Shown here one piece after another: positions 28,427 through 37,555 of a DNA stretch of 64,000 nt; position 1 is the first letter of the stretch; every line of letters starts with the position of its first letter. Under the pieces are notes generated by a model. That model saw only the letters and a list, made by a program, of their open reading frames with translations, was not told the origin of the DNA and did no database searches. Source of the stretch: Maribacter sp. (GTDB lineage Bacteria; Bacteroidota; Bacteroidia; Flavobacteriales; Flavobacteriaceae); NCBI RefSeq assembly GCF_016744255.1, contig NZ_JADGES010000002.1, positions 54,047 through 118,046 on the forward strand, given 5' to 3'. Position numbers and translations under genes: made by a program.

Positions 28427-30403
28427 CTATTGAATTATTACTTTATCTAATTGCAATATATCTTTATCTTCTATAGATCCCCGTGACCTTTTTATAAAAG
28501 TATCGTATACTATTTGAGTAGATAAAATACCTGTAATTGCCATATTATCTATTTCGGATACCGGATGATTAGACCTCATTTTCTTTAACAGGTTACCCAC
28601 ATGGTTCTCGTTAAACAATCCAAATTCTTTTATCTTCTCTACCTCTAAAAGACTTTTTAAATATAAGGGTAAGCCTTCTTGCGCAAAGGCAGATCTAATA
28701 GGTGACCTATACGCCTGTTTTGGTCTATTACGTATCTCTTCTGGTAGTTTACCTTTCATCATCTTCTTTAAAAGATACTTTTCGTTAAGTCCTTTTAATT
28801 TATATTCTGATGGTAATTGCATACAAAAATCTATAATTCTATGGTCTAGAAAAGGGTATCTTCCTTCAATAGAATGAGCCATAGCCATGCGATCCCCTTG
28901 CGATGACAGCAAGTACCCAGACATAAAAAGACACATTTCTAGCCATTGAGCTTTACTTAGAGAATCTACATTGTTTAGTTTTTTTACTAGCTCCTTCTCG
29001 AGTCTATCAATAGGGTCATTCCCTTTTATTTTATCTTTTATTTTTTGCGATAAATAACTAGTTATATGCGCTGTATTATGCCAGCGTAATACATGGGAGT
29101 AAATCGGAGATTTAACATCGGATAATTTATACCCAAAAAACAACTTTAACGCTGTAATATTTACACTTTTCATCCATGGGAGATAAGGATACAGTTTTTT
29201 TAAAAGTAATGGCCTTAAATTAGAAGTAGGGTCTTTAGACCAGAATTTTCTAATTTTAGATTCTTTAAATATATTATACCCTCCACAAATTTCATCTGCG
29301 CCTTCCCCTGTAACTACTACCTTAATGTTGTTTTTTTGTACTAGCCCAGCTAGTAAATTCATTGGCGCAGGAGACGTTCTTAAAATAGGAGCTTCTGTAT
29401 GCCAAATGACATCCGGAAAAACTCGCGCTATATCTTTATAACTACTTTTTATACTGGCGTGGCTTGTTTTAAAATAGTCTACAGCTATTTGCTGATAGTC
29501 CGACTCATCAAACTCCTTTTCATTAAAACCTATTGAAAAAGTTTTTAATTTATTCGTAGAAACTTCTTTTATCGTGGCAGTAATAATACTAGAATCTAGT
29601 CCTCCGCTTAAATATGCTGCAACGGGAACATCTGCTCGTAACCTTATACGCACAGCATCTTTAAAAATAGCATCTAGTTTTTCTGATGCTTCTTCTAGAC
29701 TTCCTTTAAACTGTCTTTTGGGTGTATAGATTGGCACCTTCCAATATCTAGATTCTTTGATTCCACCTGAATTTACAATTAGACTATGCCCTGGTTTTAA
29801 TTCATAAACATCTTTAAATAGGGTATGTGGAGGAATGGCTGTCCAAAACGTAAAATACTCTTGAAGGGCTTTAGATGAAATCTTTAAATTTAACTCTGGG
29901 TATTCTAAAAAAGCTTTTATTTCTGATGCAAAAACGAAAGCTCCATTTACCTGGGTATAAAAAAATGGACGAATCCCAACTCTATCTCTGGCTAAAAACA
30001 ATTCCTCCTTAATAGTATCCCATATAGCAATTGCAAACTGACCATTTAATTGGCTGATAAAATCTGGACCGTATTCTTGATACAAATGCACAATAACCTC
30101 CGTATCACTAGTAGTTTTAAAAGTATGCCCTTTTTGTACTAATTCTTCTTTTAATTCTGGGTGATTAAATATTTCTCCATTAAAAACAATCCATAGAGAC
30201 TCCTCTTCATTAGATAAAGGCATTGTACCTGTTTCTAAATCGACTATGCTTAACCTTACACTGCCTAAACCAATTTTATTAGATAAATAAACCCCACTTT
30301 GGTCTGGTCCTCTATGCTTAATTCTAGTAAGCATTTTGGTGAGAATATTTAAGCGTGTATCCTTGCTGTCGCTACATTGGTAAAAACCTGCGATACCACA
30401 CAT
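28427..30403 (-). CDS. AsnB-type glutamine amidotransferase (asparagine synthase-like)
   Basis: 658 residues. Cys2 of MCGIAGFYQC is the class-II glutaminase nucleophile, with RHRGPDQSG, LSIVDLETGTMPLSNE, FNGEIFNH and DTEVIVHLY all in the first ~180 residues. The synthetase half carries the PP motif YLSGGLDSSIITATI and GEGADEICGGYN, followed by a helical tail with RMAMAHSIEGRYPFLDHRI. This is the long form common in exopolysaccharide and exosortase loci, where it probably amidates a sugar or amino-acid carboxylate rather than making free asparagine. The ACP gene lies 20 bp upstream. Confidence 0.9.
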   Translation of the reverse strand: MCGIAGFYQCSDSKDTRLNILTKMLTRIKHRGPDQSGVYLSNKIGLGSVRLSIVDLETGTMPLSNEEESLWIVFNGEIFNHPELKEELVQKGHTFKTTSDTEVIVHLYQEYGPDFISQLNGQFAIAIWDTIKEELFLARDRVGIRPFFYTQVNGAFVFASEIKAFLEYPELNLKISSKALQEYFTFWTAIPPHTLFKDVYELKPGHSLIVNSGGIKESRYWKVPIYTPKRQFKGSLEEASEKLDAIFKDAVRIRLRADVPVAAYLSGGLDSSIITATIKEVSTNKLKTFSIGFNEKEFDESDYQQIAVDYFKTSHASIKSSYKDIARVFPDVIWHTEAPILRTSPAPMNLLAGLVQKNNIKVVVTGEGADEICGGYNIFKESKIRKFWSKDPTSNLRPLLLKKLYPYLPWMKSVNITALKLFFGYKLSDVKSPIYSHVLRWHNTAHITSYLSQKIKDKIKGNDPIDRLEKELVKKLNNVDSLSKAQWLEMCLFMSGYLLSSQGDRMAMAHSIEGRYPFLDHRIIDFCMQLPSEYKLKGLNEKYLLKKMMKGKLPEEIRNRPKQAYRSPIRSAFAQEGLPLYLKSLLEVEKIKEFGLFNENHVGNLLKKMRSNHPVSEIDNMAITGILSTQIVYDTFIKRSRGSIEDKDILQLDKVIIQ

Positions 30404-30423
30404 AAGCTATTTATATCTATGAG

Positions 30424-30681
30424 TTATTCCTTGCCGACTTTACTCTCAATAAAATCTGAGATACTATCAATAGATTTAAAATTATCTACTACCAATTCGG
30501 CATCATTAGTCTCTATACTAAACTCTTCTTTAATATACTCTATAAGGAATAATAACCCCATAGAATCTAATAATCCGGCTTCGAAAATTAAGGTGTTATC
30601 TTGGATATCTTCTGTATCTCCAAAGGTCGATTCTATAATGTATTCTCTAATTTTATCTCTTGTTTCTGTTGTTGTAATCAT
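30424..30681 (-). CDS. Acyl carrier protein
   Basis: 85 residues, strongly acidic, one PP-binding domain. The phosphopantetheine serine is in LLDSMGLLFLIEYIKEEFSIE. The first codons overlap the end of the acyltransferase gene by 29 bp. It is not the housekeeping fatty-acid ACP: the sequence around the serine is DSMG instead of the strongly conserved GADSLD, and there is no fab gene nearby. It probably carries the acyl or aminoacyl group activated by the ligase in the same operon. Confidence 0.85.
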   Translation of the reverse strand: MITTTETRDKIREYIIESTFGDTEDIQDNTLIFEAGLLDSMGLLFLIEYIKEEFSIETNDAELVVDNFKSIDSISDFIESKVGKE

Positions 30682-31282
30682 AATCTGGGACGTTTTGGTT
30701 TTTAGTTAATAAATCTATTTTTTGGGTAAGTAGGTTTTTGGATCTATTTGTTAATTTTTTAATGGGGTTTCCGTAGTATATCGTCCATGACTTTAAGTTA
30801 GTAGAAACTACGGCAAGGGCACCAATAGCAACTCCTTCTTCTATAGTTACATTTGGTAGAATTACACTGCCTGCACCAACTATAACGTGTTCTTGTATTA
30901 ATACTTTACCTTTTTTATAATTTTTATATTTATTAGGGGTTGTTGGGTTTGTTAAAGTATTCCCTGAGTAATCATCTGTTTTACTATAAATTTTGACTCC
31001 TTGAGACAGTCCACTAAAATCTTGAATTTCTATCCCATCGGTAGCCAACAAATGACTAAAAGAACCAATATGAACATAAGAACCTATATTTAAAAATCCT
31101 TGTTCCGTAATAATAAAAGAACAGTGCTCATCAATAATTACATTACTTCCAATAGACAAATTAGTAATACCTACAATGGTACAATTCTTTGCAACCTTTA
31201 CATTTTTACCCACTTCTTTTACTCCAAAAGATTTTAAATCTTCTTCGGTATAATAGTCCGTAATAAAAGGGTTTTTAGTCAT
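30653..31282 (-). CDS. Hexapeptide-repeat (left-handed beta-helix) acyltransferase
   Basis: The track extends to 31318, but the Met at 31282 (MTKNPFITDYY) gives a proper 209-residue N terminus; the extra residues are a low-complexity extension. Isoleucine-rich hexapeptide turns run from about residue 30 to 170: VGKNVKVAKNCTIVG, LSIGSNVIIDEHC, IGSYVHIGSFSHLL, VLIQEHVIVGAGSVILPNVTIEEGVAIGALAVVS, with YYGNPIKKL at the end as in O/N-acetyltransferases of sugars. Members use acetyl-CoA or acyl-ACP; the adjacent ACP makes an ACP donor plausible. First gene of the five-gene acyl/amide operon. Confidence 0.85.
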   Translation of the reverse strand: MTKNPFITDYYTEEDLKSFGVKEVGKNVKVAKNCTIVGITNLSIGSNVIIDEHCSFIITEQGFLNIGSYVHIGSFSHLLATDGIEIQDFSGLSQGVKIYSKTDDYSGNTLTNPTTPNKYKNYKKGKVLIQEHVIVGAGSVILPNVTIEEGVAIGALAVVSTNLKSWTIYYGNPIKKLTNRSKNLLTQKIDLLTKNQNVPDYDYNNRNKR

Positions 31283-31370
31283 GGATTTAATTTGAAAAAT
31301 TAAACACCGCAACAACAAAATAAAAGAATTATTAAAATCCTCTTATTTTGTTGTTTTGAATTTAAAATAA

Positions 31371-31401
31371 CAAGATAAAGTTATGGTTTTACGCCCCTCA
31401 A
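31371..31401 (-). promoter_or_regulatory. Predicted promoter of the acyltransferase-ACP-asnB-nadE-ligase operon
   Basis: On the minus strand TTG (31401-31399) is followed by 21 bp and then TATCTTG (31377-31371), close to the Bacteroidota TTTG / TAnnTTTG consensus. It lies 89 bp before the acyltransferase start. The adjacent palindrome ends exactly at the -33 element. Confidence 0.5.
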
Positions 31402-31424
31402 TTAAATGATATATATCATTTAAT
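31401..31424. promoter_or_regulatory. 24-bp perfect palindrome (Crp/Fnr-like operator candidate)
   Basis: ATTAAATGATAT followed by its exact reverse complement, with no spacer. The core TGAT-ATAT-ATCA matches the half-site layout of Crp/Fnr-family operators (TGAT-N4-ATCA). It abuts the predicted -33 element of the acyl/amide operon, a position fitting activation from just upstream. The regulator is not encoded in the window. Confidence 0.55.
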
Positions 31425-31453
31425 ACCAGTAAATAACATTTTTATTTAAAACA

Positions 31454-31490
31454 AAAAAGTCCCTGTATTAGTAAAACACAAGGACTTTTT
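31454..31490 (-). terminator. Terminator after the PelA-deacetylase/PelB-like gene
   Basis: The arms AAAAAGTCC and GGACTTTTT pair perfectly, with an extra inner TGT/ACA. Read on the minus strand a T-run follows. It separates the Pel-like genes from the acyl/amide operon, although both are on the same strand. Confidence 0.75.
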
Positions 31491-31569
31491 AAAAAGAGTA
31501 AATTACAATTACTTCATAAAAACAAGAAATAACATAGTATCTTAAATTTCACTATTTAATACGACAGGT

Positions 31570-34500
31570 TTATTTAAAATTATACGATAATCCAAATTGA
31601 ATAACATTAGAAAAGAAGTTCTTTATTGTGTAAAACTCATAGCCTGCATTTATTTTAGTAAAGTCCGTTATTTTATAAGACATGTTCCCTGTATATCTCT
31701 CGAAATTAGGCTCGTCTTTCTCCATAAACATTCCAAAATCAGCAGTTAAGTTAAACTTGCTTTTCTCTGAACCTAAAACAACCAAAGCACCAGCACCTGC
31801 GTATACTCTTTCTTTAGCCATCCAATAAGGATAGCCAGATTTACGATCTGTACTCCCTATTCCTGCAGCTCCCTCGATTAATGGTAAAAACTTAAGTTTA
31901 TCTAAACCTATAAGTTTATATTCTAATCTACCCAATAGCATATGGTCATTCTCTTTGTCTGTATAATAGTTAGATTCTAAAGACAATATTGGTTTAATTT
32001 GTTTCCCAATAGCCATTTCTTTATAGCCCGTAAACTGAATTCTATAGATACCTAAAGAATGTCCTGGTCCAGACATCACCGGAAAGGCATCTAATTGAAA
32101 GGCCGTAAAATTCTTTTTCTTAGAATAGTTAACTCCTGCACTTCCCTGAAAAAAGAAATCCCCAAAATTATCTCTTTCTACTCGTCCTCTCAGAGCATAC
32201 TTATATTTTTTATTAGACTTATTGGTAAACCCATATTCTAATCCCATTAAGTCATGTCCAATATTTTCATTATTTGATGGAAAACCATTCAATTTAAACA
32301 TAGTGCTTTGCGTAACGGAAAAACTATGCATGTTTCCATTGGCATTGTGGGTATTGTAATTTACAATATTAGATAATACGGTTGGCTTTAATTTATCGTT
32401 AATACTAAAAGACCCAAAGCTTATAGACGACCCTCTTTCTTGCCTCATCTTTTTGGCTATTTGTTCCCCAATTTCTAGATCTAACAAATCGCCATATTGC
32501 CTAAATATTTCCACTTGCTCTTTAAGCTCTAGATTTTTAACTTCTTTGTTTAGTGCTCTCTTGTATTTTTCATTAATTTTTTCACTAGGAACACTAAATG
32601 CTACTTTTGCAGATTCTTTTACTTCCCCTTCATAAAGCAATAACGTTGCCATAAATAAACGTATTTCATGGTCTTTAGAATTTCTAGCGATATATCTCGT
32701 AAACGTACTTTTTAGTCCCGAAATATCTTTTACTTCATAAAGCCAAGACATTTTATCTTTTATAGTAATTTCGTCGGTACATTCTGCCCATTCCAACGCT
32801 TTTTTATAATTACCATAATCGGCATAAGTTTTAGCAATTTTTGTTGCTAAATGTTTTAATTCTTTAGAACAACTTTTGTTACTCTTAAGCTCTTGTGTTG
32901 CTTTTTTAGGGTTATTCGCTAACAATAAAGCTATATAGTATGGGAAATTTTTCTTTTTCATCTTTTCGAAATTCGAAGAGCTCATTGTCCAAAAATCGAT
33001 TGTTTCCTGATCTATATTACTTGCGCATTTCTGCCATTCTAAAGCCTTACTGAATCTTAAATTATCTGCAAAAGTCCAAGCGATTATCGTTGCTAATTCT
33101 TTATAATCTTTATCACATGGATTTAAAACCAAAAGTTCTTCCACTAAATCTTCATAATCATTATCTATTAAGTGATTTATATAAAGTTTAGAGTTTTTAG
33201 AATTTGGCTGTATAGTTACTAATTTTTTTAATACTTCTCTAATCTGTTTATGGTTTGGTTTTGTGTTAAAATAATCTACGTACTCTGATAAAACATTAAT
33301 GTCTTTAGATTTCCATTCTATTTGTCTGGTAAGCCATACTTTACGTTCTGCATCATTAGGGTACCCTACTATGTCATTAACTTTCCTAGAAATGTCTGCA
33401 TTATTTTTGGACTTAAATCTTAAGTAGTAGCTATTTAGCTCTTTCCAAACTTTATTTTCTCTTTTCTGCCATGCCATGTATTCGGCATATTCCAACCATA
33501 TATCGGAGCTTGCATTAGGGTTCGTTTTAAAATTTTCTTCGATTAAATCTGTTGCCTTATTTAATTCTCCATCGACTACATACCTATTCACTAAATCGGC
33601 CATTGGAGTCATTAATTTTTTATTTTTTAAATACAGCTCATAATCTTTAGTTACCACTGATAATACTACATTGTTAGGTTTATAAACAGCTCTCGATTTA
33701 CCGAATAAATCAGGAACAGAAATAGATGAATTTCCTGATTTTATCGAGTATAAAAAACCATCTAACATAGCTGTTTTCTTAATTTTTAGTTCCTCTTCAG
33801 TTAACAAATCATCTACTAGAGGAACATTAGCCTCATCTACGTACATTAACCAAAAATTACTCTTTTCTTTATTTCTGGCATTACTACTTTCTACCTCATA
33901 CATTCCATCAAAATTAGAATGCCTATAATAAGCATAGCGCCAATCCATAGTGCGTTCTGCTGCCTTACTAGCATTTAAAAACCTTGAAAAAGGGTGGTCC
34001 CTTTTGTACTCAGAAATATGATCATTAAAAGTATCGTACATCCCTTTTTTACCATTTTTAGAATACCAGTTTAGTTTGTGCTTATTTCTATAACTAAAAT
34101 GACCACTAGTCAACGCATTAGATTTATCAGGGATTTGATATACATCATCTGGGTGCACAAAATGTGTCCATACTCCCGTACACAAATACATAGACTCTAT
34201 AGCCCAAATATTAGCGGTTTCTAAAACATAACCACTACTTATTCTAGGGAAATCGAAAAACTTGTCATTATACGGGTCTGGCCCAAATTCTCTATCACCA
34301 CCTTCTTCTAATGTCCCTAAATAAACACTTTGCAAATACTTAATACTTGGTATTCCTTTGTTTAATTTAACCAAACCAATACTATCTATATAATTTGATG
34401 GAGGTACGTAGGATACGGGTAAGTTTTTAAAATCTAATACTTTCCATTTTTTTTCAGCAGCATCTAAGGCGGTAACCATATATTCTGGGTTCTTCCAATC

Positions 34501-35574
34501 TTCCTTTAATAGCGAAACATGGTTATATCCATGAAAACCAAGTTCATGCCCATTTTTAATAACATCCCTACCAATCCAACTGCTTAATTTTTGCAATGAG
34601 CCTTCTTTAGTAACCGTATTCCTATCCCATTCTGTAAAAGTAAAAGGTGGAACAACAACCGCGTTATAATCGAAAGTAACATAAGCTGTATATTCTATAT
34701 TTTGCTTTAGTGCTAGTTTTTTCATATCGGGCCACCAGACGTCTTTTACGTAATCTGTTACCGTAATATTTAGTTCTGACTTAATTGGTTCCTTATAAAT
34801 ATTATATGTTGGTGAAGGAAAATCATCTAAAAAGATAGTAGCTACATTAGCAATAGGATAAGGAATACCTTCTAAACCTTTAAGAATGCTAGAGAACATA
34901 AATCCACGCATACTCTTGTTCAATAGAGTAGATGAATTAAAAAACATTACCCTTCCTTTACCTATTTTATTTTCTAATAACACAGGGTAATCAGTATTGT
35001 TTGTAGCACTAATTAAAACTTGAGTGTTATCGGAAAAATTACGCCCACTAAATCCTAAATGAAGACCCCCATCATTATACTTAAAACCTTGTTTCCCCGG
35101 AAAAACAGGAGACTTAAAACTATATCCTTGTGCTGTTTTATTTGTTTCCCAATTGGCATCTGGGTTAAGGCCTATTAAAAATGCTATTCTTTCATCTTTA
35201 ATTGCTTTCGTTACATATAAAGTACCTCCTTTTGCTACAAAATTTAAAATAGCCTTTAAAGCTAGTTTATTTAAAGGAGCTGTTTCATATATACATAAAA
35301 CTCTTGTTGTTGGAGCTATTTCTTGATTCTCATTAAAATCATTTATAAAAATATTTTTGTATGGTATTTTAGTATATTCTAGTGCCTTATTTAAATTTTT
35401 ACTTTCTAAGATATTACTATACTCATTTTTACTAACCAAAAATTGAACAAGGGGTAGTTCCCTACTCTTTTCTGGCATACTAAATTCGTGTGTAAATCTA
35501 TAAATATCTCTTTGGCATCCTAATAGAAAGCCCACCAAAATGGTTAGAAAGCCAAGCTTTATTTTATTGATCAT
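31570..35574 (-). CDS. PelA-type deacetylase domain fused to helical repeats and PelB-like outer-membrane barrel, 1334 aa
   Basis: A lipoprotein-like signal (FLTILVGFLLGC) precedes a DUF2194/PelA-type polysaccharide deacetylase region, about 40-620: IFLDDFPSP holds the Asp pair, GHELGFHGYNH the metal-binding HxxxH, and FVHPDDVYQIPDK a third conserved block. Residues ~640-1060 are helical and TPR-like (KATDLIEENFKTNPNASSDIWLEYAEYM, repeated KALEW helices). The last ~270 residues alternate in beta strands and end in FGLSYNFK, typical of an outer-membrane barrel. In Pseudomonas, PelA (hydrolase + deacetylase) and PelB (TPR + barrel) are separate. Here the deacetylase is joined to the exporter, and the hydrolase is a separate gene two positions upstream. 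A lipobox on a barrel protein is odd; the signal may be cut by signal peptidase I instead. The gene overlaps the upstream membrane-protein gene by four bases. Confidence 0.75.
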   Translation of the reverse strand: MINKIKLGFLTILVGFLLGCQRDIYRFTHEFSMPEKSRELPLVQFLVSKNEYSNILESKNLNKALEYTKIPYKNIFINDFNENQEIAPTTRVLCIYETAPLNKLALKAILNFVAKGGTLYVTKAIKDERIAFLIGLNPDANWETNKTAQGYSFKSPVFPGKQGFKYNDGGLHLGFSGRNFSDNTQVLISATNNTDYPVLLENKIGKGRVMFFNSSTLLNKSMRGFMFSSILKGLEGIPYPIANVATIFLDDFPSPTYNIYKEPIKSELNITVTDYVKDVWWPDMKKLALKQNIEYTAYVTFDYNAVVVPPFTFTEWDRNTVTKEGSLQKLSSWIGRDVIKNGHELGFHGYNHVSLLKEDWKNPEYMVTALDAAEKKWKVLDFKNLPVSYVPPSNYIDSIGLVKLNKGIPSIKYLQSVYLGTLEEGGDREFGPDPYNDKFFDFPRISSGYVLETANIWAIESMYLCTGVWTHFVHPDDVYQIPDKSNALTSGHFSYRNKHKLNWYSKNGKKGMYDTFNDHISEYKRDHPFSRFLNASKAAERTMDWRYAYYRHSNFDGMYEVESSNARNKEKSNFWLMYVDEANVPLVDDLLTEEELKIKKTAMLDGFLYSIKSGNSSISVPDLFGKSRAVYKPNNVVLSVVTKDYELYLKNKKLMTPMADLVNRYVVDGELNKATDLIEENFKTNPNASSDIWLEYAEYMAWQKRENKVWKELNSYYLRFKSKNNADISRKVNDIVGYPNDAERKVWLTRQIEWKSKDINVLSEYVDYFNTKPNHKQIREVLKKLVTIQPNSKNSKLYINHLIDNDYEDLVEELLVLNPCDKDYKELATIIAWTFADNLRFSKALEWQKCASNIDQETIDFWTMSSSNFEKMKKKNFPYYIALLLANNPKKATQELKSNKSCSKELKHLATKIAKTYADYGNYKKALEWAECTDEITIKDKMSWLYEVKDISGLKSTFTRYIARNSKDHEIRLFMATLLLYEGEVKESAKVAFSVPSEKINEKYKRALNKEVKNLELKEQVEIFRQYGDLLDLEIGEQIAKKMRQERGSSISFGSFSINDKLKPTVLSNIVNYNTHNANGNMHSFSVTQSTMFKLNGFPSNNENIGHDLMGLEYGFTNKSNKKYKYALRGRVERDNFGDFFFQGSAGVNYSKKKNFTAFQLDAFPVMSGPGHSLGIYRIQFTGYKEMAIGKQIKPILSLESNYYTDKENDHMLLGRLEYKLIGLDKLKFLPLIEGAAGIGSTDRKSGYPYWMAKERVYAGAGALVVLGSEKSKFNLTADFGMFMEKDEPNFERYTGNMSYKITDFTKINAGYEFYTIKNFFSNVIQFGLSYNFK

Positions 35575-37550
35575 AAATCAAAAATTAAATCATTTAATCT
35601 AGAAGCATTTTCCTTATTTACGATTTCGTAAACGGTTAAAAAATTATCTTCAAAATATACTTTTACCTTTCGCCCTCTATTTTTTAGAATATCTATTTGA
35701 TATTCTATTTGAATAGCTGTTTCTTTTTTAATCTTAAAGTTTTTATCCTTAGAATTTACATTGTTTTTGGGCACAAAAACAAAAACACTATTTGGTAATA
35801 TATTACCAGAATTCTTTTTCATTAATTCCTCATCTCCCTTGATGGTTTGATAGATAGAATCTTGTTTAGCATATGCGCTTGTAAAAATATTATAATTAAT
35901 AAAATGATGTTCGCTCTTCCCTATGCTCTGTCCATAATTTTGATTTACCACAGCATAAGAGTATGGTAAATAATTACTAGACAAATCATTATAAATTAAA
36001 AGAATATCGGTTTTAAGCTCATCTGTCTTTTCAAAATTATACTTAGAAAAACTATTGGTAAAATACGATGCTAATACTAATAAAGTGAATACAGATGCTA
36101 TACTTATAGCCTTTGACTTTCGATTTTTAGGGATAGAGATTCTAAAATAGCTTATTACAATACCACAAAATACACCCATTAGAATAACAATTAATACGGA
36201 AAGAATTTGATAATATAAATCTACATCAATCCAAGGCCATTCTAACCATTTTAAAGCTATCACCATGTTTAAAAAAACAATAAAAACCATTGCTGGAGTC
36301 CATTTTTCTTTGTCCTTTACAAATAATGGTATTAATCCCAAAAGCGTAATTACGCCAAGGATTGCATATACTAATACCAAATTATCTATGGTTATAACCA
36401 ATTGTGGAAAATACGTATACACATCTACCAATATCATACTTTCCTTTATAAAAGTAACAAAAGAAGTATCTAATAACCAACATGCTATTGCATGTATTGT
36501 CATTACCAAAATAGTTGCCAATAAATAACTAAGCATGCTTCTTAAAATATATGGCAGTCCTTTTTTTGTAAAAAACAACAATGCTATAATTAAAAAAAGA
36601 GGCATAATGATAACACCAACAAATAAACTAACAAAAGCCAATGCAGTATAAATAACAAATAATGTTATAAAATATTTACGTTTATCTGTACTAAGTAATT
36701 GAGGTATAACCGTAAAAAGCATCGCAGGAAATGCAAACCAAACAGCCATATACAAAGCATTGTGCTCCAATAAAAGGTTTATGTTTATCGGAAGGTACTT
36801 ATAGAAAAAACCAAAGAATAAAACACCAATCATTGGCGCTAAAAACTTTGAGTTCGTAATCTTTACTAATACCCAATACATAACTAAGCTAACCCCAAAC
36901 GTTTCTAATAGGCCAAAAGAATGAACTGCCATTTCTTCGCTTATACCTGTAATTTTACTGTAAAAATTAATAATAGCGTTTTCTCCTAGCAATGTAAATC
37001 CAGGGCTAAACCAAATATTTTCATTAAAATTTTTGACAAATTCTAGATTCTGAATCCATAAACCAGAAAGTGTATATAGGTCATTTTTTAAGAAAAGATA
37101 TCTAGAAATAAAGCAAGCCGATGATACTGCAAAAGCAGTAACAACCATAAAATTTATCTTTTTAGGAAGAAAAAAATTGATGGTTTTTTTAAATTGTTTA
37201 GAAAAATTTGGTTTCTCTTCCATAAACCTAAAGAAGGTAAGTAAAAAGGCTTTCCGTTTTTTCTGTATTTGGCTAGCAGAATTTCTTAAACTTCCTAAAT
37301 CTAAATACAGAAAAAATAACAACCCAAAAAACAAGGATATTAAAGAAAAAACATCATACATTTTTAACTGCACCAACACAAAAACCAATAGTAATATAAT
37401 ACTTCCAAATATAATAGAACGCTTAATTACATAATCTAAATTGTATGTCTTAATTGGCTGCCGTGTAACTATTTGGTGCACCACCAGAACTCCCAGAAAA
37501 AGAAGAAAAATTCTAAAAGGCCCTAAAAGTATATTATCTAGAAATACCAT
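35571..37550 (-). CDS. Large polytopic membrane protein of the Pel-like locus, 659 aa
   Basis: About 13-14 predicted TM helices over residues 1-500, then a ~160-residue soluble C-terminal domain (EIVNKENASRLNDLIFDL at the end). The long extracytoplasmic loop after the third to fourth helix (YTLSGLWIQNLEFVKNFNENIWFSPGF) and overall layout are reminiscent of GT-C glycosyltransferases, but I see no diagnostic motif. It does not match PelD or PelE: there is no GAF, GGDEF or TPR domain. Position between the GH114-like gene (5-bp gap) and the deacetylase/PelB-like gene (ATGA overlap) places it firmly in the export or synthesis complex. Confidence 0.6.
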   Translation of the reverse strand: MVFLDNILLGPFRIFLLFLGVLVVHQIVTRQPIKTYNLDYVIKRSIIFGSIILLLVFVLVQLKMYDVFSLISLFFGLLFFLYLDLGSLRNSASQIQKKRKAFLLTFFRFMEEKPNFSKQFKKTINFFLPKKINFMVVTAFAVSSACFISRYLFLKNDLYTLSGLWIQNLEFVKNFNENIWFSPGFTLLGENAIINFYSKITGISEEMAVHSFGLLETFGVSLVMYWVLVKITNSKFLAPMIGVLFFGFFYKYLPININLLLEHNALYMAVWFAFPAMLFTVIPQLLSTDKRKYFITLFVIYTALAFVSLFVGVIIMPLFLIIALLFFTKKGLPYILRSMLSYLLATILVMTIHAIACWLLDTSFVTFIKESMILVDVYTYFPQLVITIDNLVLVYAILGVITLLGLIPLFVKDKEKWTPAMVFIVFLNMVIALKWLEWPWIDVDLYYQILSVLIVILMGVFCGIVISYFRISIPKNRKSKAISIASVFTLLVLASYFTNSFSKYNFEKTDELKTDILLIYNDLSSNYLPYSYAVVNQNYGQSIGKSEHHFINYNIFTSAYAKQDSIYQTIKGDEELMKKNSGNILPNSVFVFVPKNNVNSKDKNFKIKKETAIQIEYQIDILKNRGRKVKVYFEDNFLTVYEIVNKENASRLNDLIFDL

Positions 37551-37555
37551 TTAAA

